DNA of 64,000 bases from Photobacterium arenosum (GTDB taxonomy: Bacteria > Pseudomonadota > Gammaproteobacteria > Enterobacterales > Vibrionaceae), in the NCBI RefSeq assembly GCF_014841115.1, contig NZ_JACYTP010000008.1, forward strand, positions 62,001 to 126,000. The letters are read 5' to 3'. Position 1 is the stretch's first letter; each line of letters starts with the position of its first letter. Positions 8,372 to 16,594 of this stretch are shown here, one piece after another. The position numbers were made by a program, and so were the translations under genes. The notes under the pieces are model-generated. The model saw only the letters and a program-made list of their open reading frames with translations, was not told where the DNA came from and did no database searches.

Positions 8372-9341
8372 ATCTAATTTACCTTATGCCATGAAAGGGC
8401 AGTTTGTGCGTGATCATCACGGACAGACGGTATGGGTGGTGTGTTTAAAAACCGGCTGGCAGCAGTGCGAAGGCCAGTGGCAGCCAGTACAGACGCAGCC
8501 AGAGATCTATTCAACCCCTGTGTTTGATGGTGAGCCCGGTTTCTCCGCCATGGTGGCGGATCAGGATTTTGCCGTCAGTAAAGCCAATACAGACGTGCTG
8601 GTGAAAGGTCACGCCCGGAGTCTGGGTAAGAAACCCGTTACCCGTGTGCAGTGCCGTTTGCTGATTGAAGAGCATATCGATAAAACACTGACGGTAGTGG
8701 GTGATCGGCAATGGATCACTCAAGCCGGTCAGGTAGGCGTCACTGTCCCTGCCCCTTTTATCGAGCGTCCTGTGTCTTATGCCCATGCTTTAGGGGGAGA
8801 CGATCCCCGTAACCGTATTGGCTGCGGGGTTGCGAACAAAACGATGGATTTGCTGAACCAGCCTGTGCCTTCAGTGTTCTATTTGAAACAGGACTGGCAG
8901 CCAGATACCGCTAAGGTGCAACCAGCCGGTTTTGGTCCGCTGGCTGTCTTTGATGCGGCGCGTGCCCGTCTGGCGGGTACGTTCGATGAAAAATGGTCAG
9001 ACGAACGTCGGCCGCTATATCCGGTTGATTTTTCAACGGCGTTTTACCAGTCAGCACCTGCTGATCAGCAGACAAAAGGGTTACTGGCTGGCGGTGAGCG
9101 CATCATCGTATCTGGTTTCAGTCATGAAGAGACGCTGTACTTTACGTTACCGCGACGTACCTTTGTCGCCGAAGCGGCGTTTGGCAGCCAAAAGCGCCTG
9201 CAAACCATGGCGCTGCATACGCTATCCGTGGATGCCGATGCTTTGACTGTCACGGCCACCTGGTCGGCTGCATTTCCTTGCCAGGGACAGGAGGCTGACT
9301 TAGTCAATACTGTTATTTCTGAACAAAAGGCTGCTGTATGA
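8352..9341 (+). CDS. DUF2169-family T6SS adaptor-like protein
   Basis: A 329-aa protein carrying the DUF2169 hallmarks YAHALGGDDPRNRIGCG (family pattern AxGG then NPxGxG) near residue 150 and PAGFGPLA near residue 195. DUF2169 proteins are encoded beside vgrG and effector genes in many proteobacteria and have been treated as adaptors or chaperones that load cargo on the spike. The ATG at 8352 was chosen because it opens the conserved MQLWDVESNLPYAMKG start and follows GAGGATG. The longer frame from 8235 runs inside the upstream gene and has no family match. The 3' end overlaps the next start as ATGA. Confidence 0.85.
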   Translation: MQLWDVESNLPYAMKGQFVRDHHGQTVWVVCLKTGWQQCEGQWQPVQTQPEIYSTPVFDGEPGFSAMVADQDFAVSKANTDVLVKGHARSLGKKPVTRVQCRLLIEEHIDKTLTVVGDRQWITQAGQVGVTVPAPFIERPVSYAHALGGDDPRNRIGCGVANKTMDLLNQPVPSVFYLKQDWQPDTAKVQPAGFGPLAVFDAARARLAGTFDEKWSDERRPLYPVDFSTAFYQSAPADQQTKGLLAGGERIIVSGFSHEETLYFTLPRRTFVAEAAFGSQKRLQTMALHTLSVDADALTVTATWSAAFPCQGQEADLVNTVISEQKAAV

Positions 9342-10315
9342 GTTTATCCACTGCTCGTTACATTCTTTGCGCCGATGCCGTCACCGCGGCGGGATTCAAC
9401 CTGGATATTTCTGTTGCCGTGGCGCAGGCGGATTTAGACATGTACGAGACCCGGCCAGTGGCAGATGCCGACAGCAAAGCGACGGTTGCGCCAATCACTT
9501 ATCTGGATGCTGAAGAAAACACGGCCGACAAATACTTTGCGATGCTGGCCCTGCTGGTGACCCAACTGGCGGTGAACCTGCCGGGCAGCCTGCCGCCAGC
9601 GCCGCTTTATGTGCGTATGCCACAAGCCATCACGCAGTCGCAATTGGAAAACTGGTATCAAACCTGGCGTGCTGATAGCGGCTTAGAAAAGGTACTAGGC
9701 CGGGTGGTGCTGAGTCACCACACAGAACATACGCATTTTTCTGATGTGTTAAAAAGCCTGAATGAAGAAGAAGTGGTGATGGCGATTTCTGTGGATTCCC
9801 CTCTATCAGCACTGGATGTACTTTCACAGCGTAATCTGTTGCAGACGGCTCAGCACCCCTGGGGAGTGATCGCCAGCGAGGGCGCAGCAGGCGCTGTGCT
9901 GGCATCGCGCAGCCTGGTAGAAGCCTTAAAGTTAACGCCACAGGCAAGACTGGACAGCTGGCACTGCGAGCAGGGTGCTGGCGAGCAATTGATGTCCAGC
10001 GCGCTGCGTAAGCAAAGCAAAGCCGTGGATGACTTTGGCTTGCTGTTCAGCGATATGACCAACCTGAGATCTCAAAATGAAGAATACGGTTTTGCCATTG
10101 GTGCCCGAGGTGAACGGCTGACTAACCCTGAACAGCTTGTGCTTAGTCACAGCCTGTGGGGGTATTTAGGCGAAGCCTCATTGTTTGCCACCCTGACACT
10201 AGCGCTGCACCACACCGACAACCCGCGTGTGCGCAGTGTGTTCCTGTTCGGAGCCAATGACAGCCGGGCGATGATGACGTTAACCCTGTCGAAACCGAAC
10301 ACGGCAGTCACGTAA
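9338..10315 (+). CDS. thiolase/ketosynthase-like T6SS accessory protein
   Basis: A 325-aa protein with the outline of a beta-ketoacyl synthase (SRYILxADAVTAAG-like start, DSPLSALDV, WGVIASEGAAGAVLA, and a C-terminal half ending in a GANDSRAMMTL strand). The catalytic cysteine and histidines of working ketosynthases are not apparent, so it is probably a structural relative with no enzymatic role. Such proteins habitually close the vgrG-DUF2169 operon. It overlaps the DUF2169 gene by 4 bp. It is the last gene of the operon before a 480-bp gap. Confidence 0.75.
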   Translation: MSLSTARYILCADAVTAAGFNLDISVAVAQADLDMYETRPVADADSKATVAPITYLDAEENTADKYFAMLALLVTQLAVNLPGSLPPAPLYVRMPQAITQSQLENWYQTWRADSGLEKVLGRVVLSHHTEHTHFSDVLKSLNEEEVVMAISVDSPLSALDVLSQRNLLQTAQHPWGVIASEGAAGAVLASRSLVEALKLTPQARLDSWHCEQGAGEQLMSSALRKQSKAVDDFGLLFSDMTNLRSQNEEYGFAIGARGERLTNPEQLVLSHSLWGYLGEASLFATLTLALHHTDNPRVRSVFLFGANDSRAMMTLTLSKPNTAVT

Positions 10316-10328
10316 AACGGTAACGCAA

Positions 10329-10359
10329 TGAGCCAAAACAGAAATTATTTTTTGGCTCA
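10329..10359. repeat. inverted repeat behind the vgrG operon
   Basis: TGAGCCAAAA (10329-10338) pairs with TTTTGGCTCA (10350-10359) around an 11-nt loop, 14 bp after the stop codon at 10315. The right arm carries a T run inside the stem but no T-tract follows, so it may act as a weak operon end and is not a textbook terminator. Confidence 0.5.
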
Positions 10360-10795
10360 ATACCACAAAGTGACATTTTCAGGTGGGAGAGGCTATTAAA
10401 TCAGTTGATTAGGGTATTCAATCTGATAGGGTTTTCCGCTGTACGTCTTGATGACCGTACCCAGTGTGTTCATGTACTGAACAGAGATGAAAAAAGAGCC
10501 ATGCAGGGCTTATTCGTTGATCTGTTATCGCACAGCCGCCGACAGCACGAATAAGCGCACACTCGCTGCGGAGAGCGTCATCATGATGTACTGCCATTGT
10601 GGGCTGATTCAGCAACCCGATAGCCGATACACCTTCTCACACACATTTAAACAAGGTCCGATGTTTTCATGCCCGGACACTATTCCTGGTTCACTCATGT
10701 TGGCCGCTGGTAAGCGCTTAGCTTCTCGCTGTTGTTTTCCTTCAAGCCTAACGTGGTTCAGTTTCGCCAAAGCGAAGAAAAACGAGAAAAAGTAA
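10360..10795. other. gene-poor spacer with a 10-bp inverted repeat
   Basis: No convincing gene lies here. A frame of 102 codons (10487-10795) has odd composition and no domain. The notable structure is GCTTATTCGT at 10508-10517 with its perfect complement at 10547-10556 (29-nt loop), upstream of the 472-aa gene. It could be a transcript leader structure for the effector region, or a trace of insertion or deletion. Confidence 0.4.
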
Positions 10796-12214
10796 ATGAA
10801 AAAAGTGAGATATGTAAAGGCGAATTATACGCCGCTGGAAGACATCACCCCGTTGCCCCGCAATGTGGTCAACCAACCCATCGAGCCCGTACCAGAGCAC
10901 AAACTGGTGGTGGAACTGGCGGGACAGTGGCCTGGTAACAGCGCCTATTTACGGCTGGCAAAAACGGATCTGCAGAGCGAGAAAATTGCGAAACCTCGTG
11001 CGGATGCCAAACATGAACACCGCAGCTTGGCCGAGTTTAAAGGCCTCGAGAATGAAGCAAAGAATTTATACCTTGTGATTCCATCGCGCGTTTATCCAAG
11101 CCCTATCACGCTTCTGCTGGCGGAAGGCTTGATGCCAGTAGAAAAAGAAACCGAATTGGACGAGTGGGAAACTGTTTTGGTGCCAGCAGTGCCCATGTAT
11201 TTCACAACAGAAGATAACGATCCGGCGCAAGCAACGCTCTATGAGCAGGGATATTTTTACATTTTTCTCGATGGAAAACTGTGGCGCGAAATTCAGGTCA
11301 CTGAAAAAGGCTATTTCAGCGAGGTGAATTTGACGCTAGGCACAAGCGAAGATAAGTCAGAAGCATCAGTCGTAGAGCGGCATGTGGACATTACTTTGGT
11401 CAGTGAAGAGTCAGGGGCACGTTATTCGTATGAGCCTTATGAGATTAAGCAAGATGGTAAAACAGTGTTTTCCTCGGTGCTGGATGGCTCTGGTATGGCC
11501 CGTGTTTTTGGCCTGACGGCTGAAGAAGTCGACATCGTCCTGACCGACTATTCGCCAGTCAGGACCTTTACATTAGCCACTAAGGAAAGCCCAAAGAAAG
11601 GCGGCCGGGCGGTATTACGTGAGGCCGAAGGGCGGGAAATGCCGCATATCTGGCTTCCCTATAAAATCAATGGTGAAGAAGTGCCGCTGCATGCGATTTT
11701 TTGCAGCCAGCAGCAAACGGAAACACAACTCTCTCAGCTCGAGAATGAGTATGCAGAAAATGCAACCGAAATTACGGGGTTGAATACATACAGTCAGGAT
11801 AAAGCATTCACTGATACAACAGCGGCGATACAAGGTTTAACTGTGCCAGAATCACTCAACTCAGATTCTGTGAAATACAATTTGATCAATAATCAGGTCG
11901 ACAAGAACGTTGCTGCCGTATATCTCAATTCCCCTCTGCCAGAGATTCGGCTTACTTATTATGCGCACCCTCAGGTTGATCAGCCTGATGATTTTTTTGA
12001 ATTGTCTGACACTGAAAACGAATGGTCGCAAAAAGTGTACTTAAGAAGTTGTGACTTTATTGACAAGAAACATCGGATGATTCGGTTCTCCGGTTGGCCA
12101 AGTGAAGTGAAAAAAGTCACATTGAGCCGAACCAATAAAGGCAGCGAAGACTTTGATGAGATTGAACCTGTGATAATTTACAAAGATGTAGATATCACCG
12201 AACTATTAAATTAA
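10796..12214 (+). CDS. T6SS-associated protein with VasX-N-like and TTR-like regions
   Basis: A 472-aa cytoplasmic protein (no signal peptide). Residues ~90-180 (LYLVIPSRVYPSP, PAVPMYF, EQGYFYIFLDGKLWREI) resemble the N-terminal region of VasX-type T6SS toxins. This is a tentative match from memory. Residues ~195-260 (VDITLVSEESGARYSY, then SVLDGSGMARVFGL) look like a transthyretin/carboxypeptidase-like beta domain of the sort that binds spikes. The last ~110 residues are unassigned and are duplicated almost exactly at the end of the gene at 14569. A carrier or adaptor for the effector downstream is the most likely role, but a toxin cannot be excluded. Confidence 0.55.
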   Translation: MKKVRYVKANYTPLEDITPLPRNVVNQPIEPVPEHKLVVELAGQWPGNSAYLRLAKTDLQSEKIAKPRADAKHEHRSLAEFKGLENEAKNLYLVIPSRVYPSPITLLLAEGLMPVEKETELDEWETVLVPAVPMYFTTEDNDPAQATLYEQGYFYIFLDGKLWREIQVTEKGYFSEVNLTLGTSEDKSEASVVERHVDITLVSEESGARYSYEPYEIKQDGKTVFSSVLDGSGMARVFGLTAEEVDIVLTDYSPVRTFTLATKESPKKGGRAVLREAEGREMPHIWLPYKINGEEVPLHAIFCSQQQTETQLSQLENEYAENATEITGLNTYSQDKAFTDTTAAIQGLTVPESLNSDSVKYNLINNQVDKNVAAVYLNSPLPEIRLTYYAHPQVDQPDDFFELSDTENEWSQKVYLRSCDFIDKKHRMIRFSGWPSEVKKVTLSRTNKGSEDFDEIEPVIIYKDVDITELLN

Positions 12215-12405
12215 GACGTTGGCGAAAGAAAGAATGATTACTATGAAAAAAAGTATGAAATCAACACTGAAACTCAGTTTATTGACAACTCTACTCCTTG
12301 TTGGTTGCGGGCAAGATAAAGCCACTGTAGAAAGTAATCAACCAGAAAAAGAGCTGTCAATTGTAGAGCAAAAAAATGCCCAGGAATGGGAAGATGGCCG
12401 GATTT
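11884..12405 (+). repeat. 522-bp near-identical direct repeat, copy 1
   Basis: This stretch covers the last ~110 codons of the 472-aa gene, the 28-bp gap, and the first ~55 codons of the lipoprotein gene at 12243. It recurs 3209 bp downstream (15093-15614) with only about three mismatches that I can see (for example GTC/GTT near 11900 and GTAG/ATAG near 12330). Outside these limits the two loci diverge abruptly. Confidence 0.9.
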
Positions 12406-13388
12406 ATATTACCGAGCATAATTATATCAGTTATCAGAATAATAACGGAAAGCCAAAATACTATGTTTATAAGGCAAAAGAATGGCCGCGCGAAGATTTA
12501 AAAAATGAGAGTTCGTATGATTTGCCTCGAGTTGTTTTCCGCTGGGATAACGGTGAAGGTGAAACAGATAAATATTATGAGAGAAAAGATAAAGTCTGGA
12601 GTATTAAAACGGATGGGACTGACTTACGATTGGTTGCAGATGAGTTTGATGGAAACGTACGTTTAATGAGGATGTCACCGAATAATCGTTATCTGGCTTT
12701 AGCATATGCCAACAGTGATGGCATGTTTAAAGTAATTAAAGATCTCAAAACGGGTGAATATACTGAGTTGGGAAAATCACGTGGATATCCAGAGTTTTTA
12801 TGGGCGGAAGACAGCAGTTATTTATATTTTGTGAATGATTGGGAAAACTGGAAGTATAGTTTACATACAAAAAAATCAGAAAAAGTAGACGTTATGTATA
12901 ACGAGTACTCTGTGATATACGATGGAAAAAGATATGTTCTGAATGACTTTGGTGTGGTTGTATTTGATGAAAAGTCGAACAAAAGACTATTTAATGTTAG
13001 CATCAACCCTGATAAAGAATCACTTGGAATATATAAGTTTATAAATAAATCAATTAGTCCAACAGGCCGATTTGCCTGGGGGGAAAGTGGTCGTAAGCGT
13101 TTTTTAATCGATACACATAAAAGAACATTTTATTTTGAAGATATAAAAGAAAGAACGATGGGAAAGTACCAATATTTTGAAATGATTGGTTTGAATGCTG
13201 ATTATGTAAGACGCGGTGCGGGAAAGACAGCGATTTTTAAATTAAACGATAAAAAAGAAATCAATAGTAATTATAAGTCTTGGGTGCAAATTGCTACTGG
13301 TCATAGTGCGACAGATTCTTCACTATATAATGCTTTTGCAAATGATGGGGATTTCGAAAAAAATGATGTTCACAGTGATGCTAGTTGA
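12243..13388 (+). CDS. TolB-like beta-propeller lipoprotein 1
   Basis: A 381-aa lipoprotein with signal MKKSMKSTLKLSLLTTLLLVGC (lipobox LVGC, Gly at +2, so outer-membrane sorting is likely). The mature part carries TolB/PD40-like blade motifs (VWSIKTDGTDLRLV, MSPNNRYLALAYA, SPTGRFAWGES), which suggests a beta-propeller. ATG 12243 gives the clean signal peptide and has AAGAA upstream; an ATG at 12234 and a TTG at 12219 are in frame but less convincing. It belongs to a family of three in this cluster. The position between carrier and effector genes, plus periplasmic location, makes an immunity role plausible but unproven. Confidence 0.7.
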   Translation: MKKSMKSTLKLSLLTTLLLVGCGQDKATVESNQPEKELSIVEQKNAQEWEDGRIYITEHNYISYQNNNGKPKYYVYKAKEWPREDLKNESSYDLPRVVFRWDNGEGETDKYYERKDKVWSIKTDGTDLRLVADEFDGNVRLMRMSPNNRYLALAYANSDGMFKVIKDLKTGEYTELGKSRGYPEFLWAEDSSYLYFVNDWENWKYSLHTKKSEKVDVMYNEYSVIYDGKRYVLNDFGVVVFDEKSNKRLFNVSINPDKESLGIYKFINKSISPTGRFAWGESGRKRFLIDTHKRTFYFEDIKERTMGKYQYFEMIGLNADYVRRGAGKTAIFKLNDKKEINSNYKSWVQIATGHSATDSSLYNAFANDGDFEKNDVHSDAS

Positions 13389-13455
13389 TGCGTTATAATT
13401 TTTTACTAATTACTACCGCTTGGTTGGCAACGAATAGATAGGAAAATATAAATCT

Positions 13456-14559
13456 ATGAAAATTATAACAATAATCAGTATTTTGACAGGTTTGCTCCTT
13501 GTCGGTTGTGGGCAAGATGAAATCACTGTTGAAAGCAAACAACCAGAAAAAGAGCTGTCAATTGTAGAGCAGAAAAATGCTCAAGAGTGGGAAGATGGCC
13601 GGATTTATATTACCGAGCATAATTATATCAGTTATCAGGATAATAACGGAAAGCCAAAATACTATGTTTTTAAGGCTAAAGAATGGCCACGGGAAGATTT
13701 AACGAATAAAAGCTCCTATGATTTACCCCGTGTTGTTTTCCGTTGGGATAACGGGGCAGGTGAAACAGATGATTATTATGAAAAGAAAGATAAAGTTTGG
13801 AGTGTTAAAACGGATGGGACGGATTTGCGACTGGTTGCGGATGAGTTTGATGGAAGAGTTCGTTTAATACGAATGTCACCAAACAACCGATATTTAGCAT
13901 TAGCATATGCCAACAGTTCTGGTATGTTTAAAGTTATCAAAGATTTGAAAACGGGTGACTATATTGAGTTGGGTAAATCTCGTGGACATCCTGAGTTTCT
14001 ATGGGCGGAAGACAGTAGCTATTTATATTATGTGGATCAATGGGAAAAATGGAAATATGATTTAAATACATCAAACATAGAGTCGATTGATGTTAATTTC
14101 AATGAGAATTCTGTTATTTATGATGGGAAAAGAATTGCCATAAATGATGTCGGGGTTGCTGTATATGAAGAGAAAAGTAATAAGTTGTTATATTCGGTAA
14201 GTGTATATAACGATGTAGATTCTATTGATTTATATGAGTTTATTAATAAGTCAATAAGTCCAACTGGACGCTTTGCTTGGGGTGAAAGTGGACGGAAAAG
14301 GTTTCTAATTGATACTCAAAAGAGAACATTCACCTTTGAAGATATAAAGGAAAGACAGCGAGGAAAGTATCAATATTTTAGCGTGATTGGTTTAAATGCG
14401 GAATACGTATGGCATGGCGCTTCGACTGTTTATAAATTAAATGATAAAAAAGAGATAAATGACAATTATAAATTCTGGACTCTAATATCGACAGGTAGAA
14501 GTGCTACAGAATATTCTCTTTATAACTCATTTGCAAATTATGGTATTTTTGAAAAATAG
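13456..14559 (+). CDS. TolB-like beta-propeller lipoprotein 2
   Basis: A 367-aa lipoprotein closely similar along its length to its upstream neighbour. The signal is MKIITIISILTGLLLVGC and is followed by the shared motif ELSIVEQKNAQEWEDGRIY. Blade motifs VWSVKTDGTDLRLV, MSPNNRYLALAYA and SPTGRFAWGES are kept. AGGAAAA lies upstream of the ATG. Its leader differs from those of copies 1 and 3, so it was not part of the recent 522-bp duplication and is an older paralogue. Base composition is strongly AT-rich compared with the vgrG operon. Candidate immunity or sensor lipoprotein; function unknown. Confidence 0.7.
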   Translation: MKIITIISILTGLLLVGCGQDEITVESKQPEKELSIVEQKNAQEWEDGRIYITEHNYISYQDNNGKPKYYVFKAKEWPREDLTNKSSYDLPRVVFRWDNGAGETDDYYEKKDKVWSVKTDGTDLRLVADEFDGRVRLIRMSPNNRYLALAYANSSGMFKVIKDLKTGDYIELGKSRGHPEFLWAEDSSYLYYVDQWEKWKYDLNTSNIESIDVNFNENSVIYDGKRIAINDVGVAVYEEKSNKLLYSVSVYNDVDSIDLYEFINKSISPTGRFAWGESGRKRFLIDTQKRTFTFEDIKERQRGKYQYFSVIGLNAEYVWHGASTVYKLNDKKEINDNYKFWTLISTGRSATEYSLYNSFANYGIFEK

Positions 14560-14568
14560 GAAGCGACT

Positions 14569-15423
14569 ATGTTGGCTAAAAAGTTTTTAGAATCAAATTA
14601 TTATATATTCAGTGCATCATTCGAAAAGCATTTAAATAAGGAGACGGCGCTAAATGAATATCCAAATTGGCATAATGAATCCGATTTGAGAGATGTAAAA
14701 GAACTCAAAAGTGTTCGACCACTTCAATTAATTCCTGTTATTTCTTTAAGTGAAAGTGAACAGCCTGAGTTATGGGCCACGGACGCGAATTATCGTTTGT
14801 GTTCGCTGAGACATGGTAATCAAGGAAAAGAAGGGCAGGCAGATTCGAACTACTCCATTCTTGCACATTCCAATCCAATTCATTTATTATCAAACAAAAG
14901 TTATAATTTAAAGTTTCCACCACTTCCGATGCTTGCAAAATTAGCACAGGCTGGAACAAGCTATGAAAGTTTATGCAACAGCATAAGAGAAATAGCAGAT
15001 AAAATTCCCGGTAAAACGGTCAATTTCAAATTAACGACAATTAGCTTGGATCAACTAGCTGAGCCATTTGAATTAGACGTCAATGGGCAACTAATCAATA
15101 ATCAGGTTGACAAGAACGTTGCTGCCGTATATCTCAATTCCCCTCTGCCAGAGATTCGGCTTACTTATTATGCGCACCCTCAGGTTGATCAGCCTGATGA
15201 TTTTTTTGAATTGTCTGACACTGAAAACGAATGGTCGCAAAAAGTGTACTTAAGAAGTTGTGACTTTATTGACAAGAAACATCGGATGATTCGGTTCTCC
15301 GGTTGGCCAAGTGAAGTGAAAAAAGTCACATTGAGCCGAACCAATAAAGGCAGCGAAGACTTTGATGAGATTGAACCTGTGATAATTTACAAAGATGTAG
15401 ATATCACCGAACTATTAAATTAA
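14569..15423 (+). CDS. chimeric gene: effector N-terminus fused to carrier C-terminus
   Basis: A 284-aa in-frame hybrid. Residues 1-~176 (NYYIFSASFEKHLNKE, VRPLQLIPVI, LWATDANYRLCSLRHGNQG, YNLKFPPLPMLAKLAQ) are a diverged copy of the N-terminus of the 1572-aa protein encoded at 16584. Residues ~177-284 are the C-terminus of the 472-aa protein at 10796, nearly identical in DNA. The junction falls at AATCAATAATCAG. It starts 10 bp after lipoprotein 2 behind AGGAAG. It is best explained as the scar of a tandem duplication that truncated an older effector copy. Whether the product is made or works is unknown. Calling it a pseudogene would also be defensible. Confidence 0.7.
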   Translation: MLAKKFLESNYYIFSASFEKHLNKETALNEYPNWHNESDLRDVKELKSVRPLQLIPVISLSESEQPELWATDANYRLCSLRHGNQGKEGQADSNYSILAHSNPIHLLSNKSYNLKFPPLPMLAKLAQAGTSYESLCNSIREIADKIPGKTVNFKLTTISLDQLAEPFELDVNGQLINNQVDKNVAAVYLNSPLPEIRLTYYAHPQVDQPDDFFELSDTENEWSQKVYLRSCDFIDKKHRMIRFSGWPSEVKKVTLSRTNKGSEDFDEIEPVIIYKDVDITELLN

Positions 15424-15614
15424 GACGTTGGCGAAAGAAAGAATGATTACTATGAAAAAAAGTATGAAATCAACACTGAAACTCAGTTTATTGACAACTC
15501 TACTCCTTGTTGGTTGCGGGCAAGATAAAGCCACTATAGAAAGTAATCAACCAGAAAAAGAGCTGTCAATTGTAGAGCAAAAAAATGCCCAGGAATGGGA
15601 AGATGGCCGGATTT
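15093..15614 (+). repeat. 522-bp near-identical direct repeat, copy 2
   Basis: This is the second copy of the segment at 11884-12405. It supplies the 3' part of the chimeric gene and the first ~55 codons of lipoprotein 3. Recombination between the two copies would delete or duplicate a 3.2-kb unit holding two lipoprotein genes and the effector N-terminus. Confidence 0.9.
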
Positions 15615-16594
15615 ACATTACCGAGCATAATTATGTTCGATACCAGGATAACAACGGAAAACCCCGTCACTATGTCTTTAAAGCCAAAGAATGGCCGCGC
15701 GAAGACTTAGACAATGAAAGCTCTTATGACTTACCCCGTATTGTTTTCCGCTGGGATAATGGTGAAGGTGAAACAGATGATTATTATGACAGGAAAGATA
15801 AAGTCTGGAGTATTAAAACGGACGGGACTGATTTGCGGTTAGTTGCGGATGAATTTGATGGGGAAGTAAGGGTGATGCGAATGTCACCTAATAATCGATA
15901 TTTAGCAATTAGCTACTCAACTTTTGAAGGTATATATAAATTCATTAAAGATTTGAAAACAGGCGAATATATTAAGTTGGGTGACAGGAATGGTCGGGAA
16001 GATTTGTTATGGTCGGAACAGAGTGATTATTTATATTTTTTTGAAGGTAGACAAAGCTATAAATATATATTTTCAGATGAAAAAATTGAGAAAGTTGATG
16101 TTTACTTTACAAAGGACTCGATTATACATGGTGGAAGGCGATATGTTGTAAGTGATTATGGTGTTGTTGTATATGATGAAAAGTCAAATGATTTATTACA
16201 TAAAGTTGTACTCACACAAAATTCTGATGAAATAGATGAATTTGAACTCAGAAAAAGAGGGATTAGCCCAACAGGGAAATTTGCTTGGGGAGAATCTTAT
16301 AAGTATCGGTTTTTGATTGATGTAGAAAATAGAAAGATTGACAGAGAAGAAATTGATCACTCAAAACCAGGCGATTATGAAATGTTAAACATATTAAGTC
16401 TGGATGCAAAGTTTGCTCGAAGTGGTGGTGCCGCACAAGTATTCCTATTTCAGCTTGGTGAAGATAAAAAAATAAAAGAACATCAAGTTTGGAAACAGAT
16501 AGGTTCAGGACATAGTGCAAATAATTCATCGCTTTATAATGCGTTTGCAAATGATGGTAACTTTTTAAAAAAAGGTTTAAATAATGATAAATAA
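15452..16594 (+). CDS. TolB-like beta-propeller lipoprotein 3
   Basis: A 380-aa lipoprotein whose signal and first ~55 residues are nearly the same as in lipoprotein 1 (same DNA repeat). The rest has diverged, most strongly after ~residue 145 (RNGREDLLWSEQSDYLYFF, EKSNDLLHKV). Blade-like motifs are kept (MSPNNRYLAISYS, SPTGKFAWGES). A constant export signal joined to a variable body is the pattern expected for immunity proteins that follow changing toxins. ATG 15452 was chosen as for copy 1. Its stop overlaps the start of the large effector gene by 11 bp, so the two are translationally coupled and this is the best candidate partner of that protein. Confidence 0.72.
   Translation: MKKSMKSTLKLSLLTTLLLVGCGQDKATIESNQPEKELSIVEQKNAQEWEDGRIYITEHNYVRYQDNNGKPRHYVFKAKEWPREDLDNESSYDLPRIVFRWDNGEGETDDYYDRKDKVWSIKTDGTDLRLVADEFDGEVRVMRMSPNNRYLAISYSTFEGIYKFIKDLKTGEYIKLGDRNGREDLLWSEQSDYLYFFEGRQSYKYIFSDEKIEKVDVYFTKDSIIHGGRRYVVSDYGVVVYDEKSNDLLHKVVLTQNSDEIDEFELRKRGISPTGKFAWGESYKYRFLIDVENRKIDREEIDHSKPGDYEMLNILSLDAKFARSGGAAQVFLFQLGEDKKIKEHQVWKQIGSGHSANNSSLYNAFANDGNFLKKGLNNDK

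Noticed and set aside
10487..10795. 102-codon ORF before the 472-aa gene
   Set aside because: No domain, no good ribosome site and unlike composition; it contains the inverted repeat at 10508-10556.
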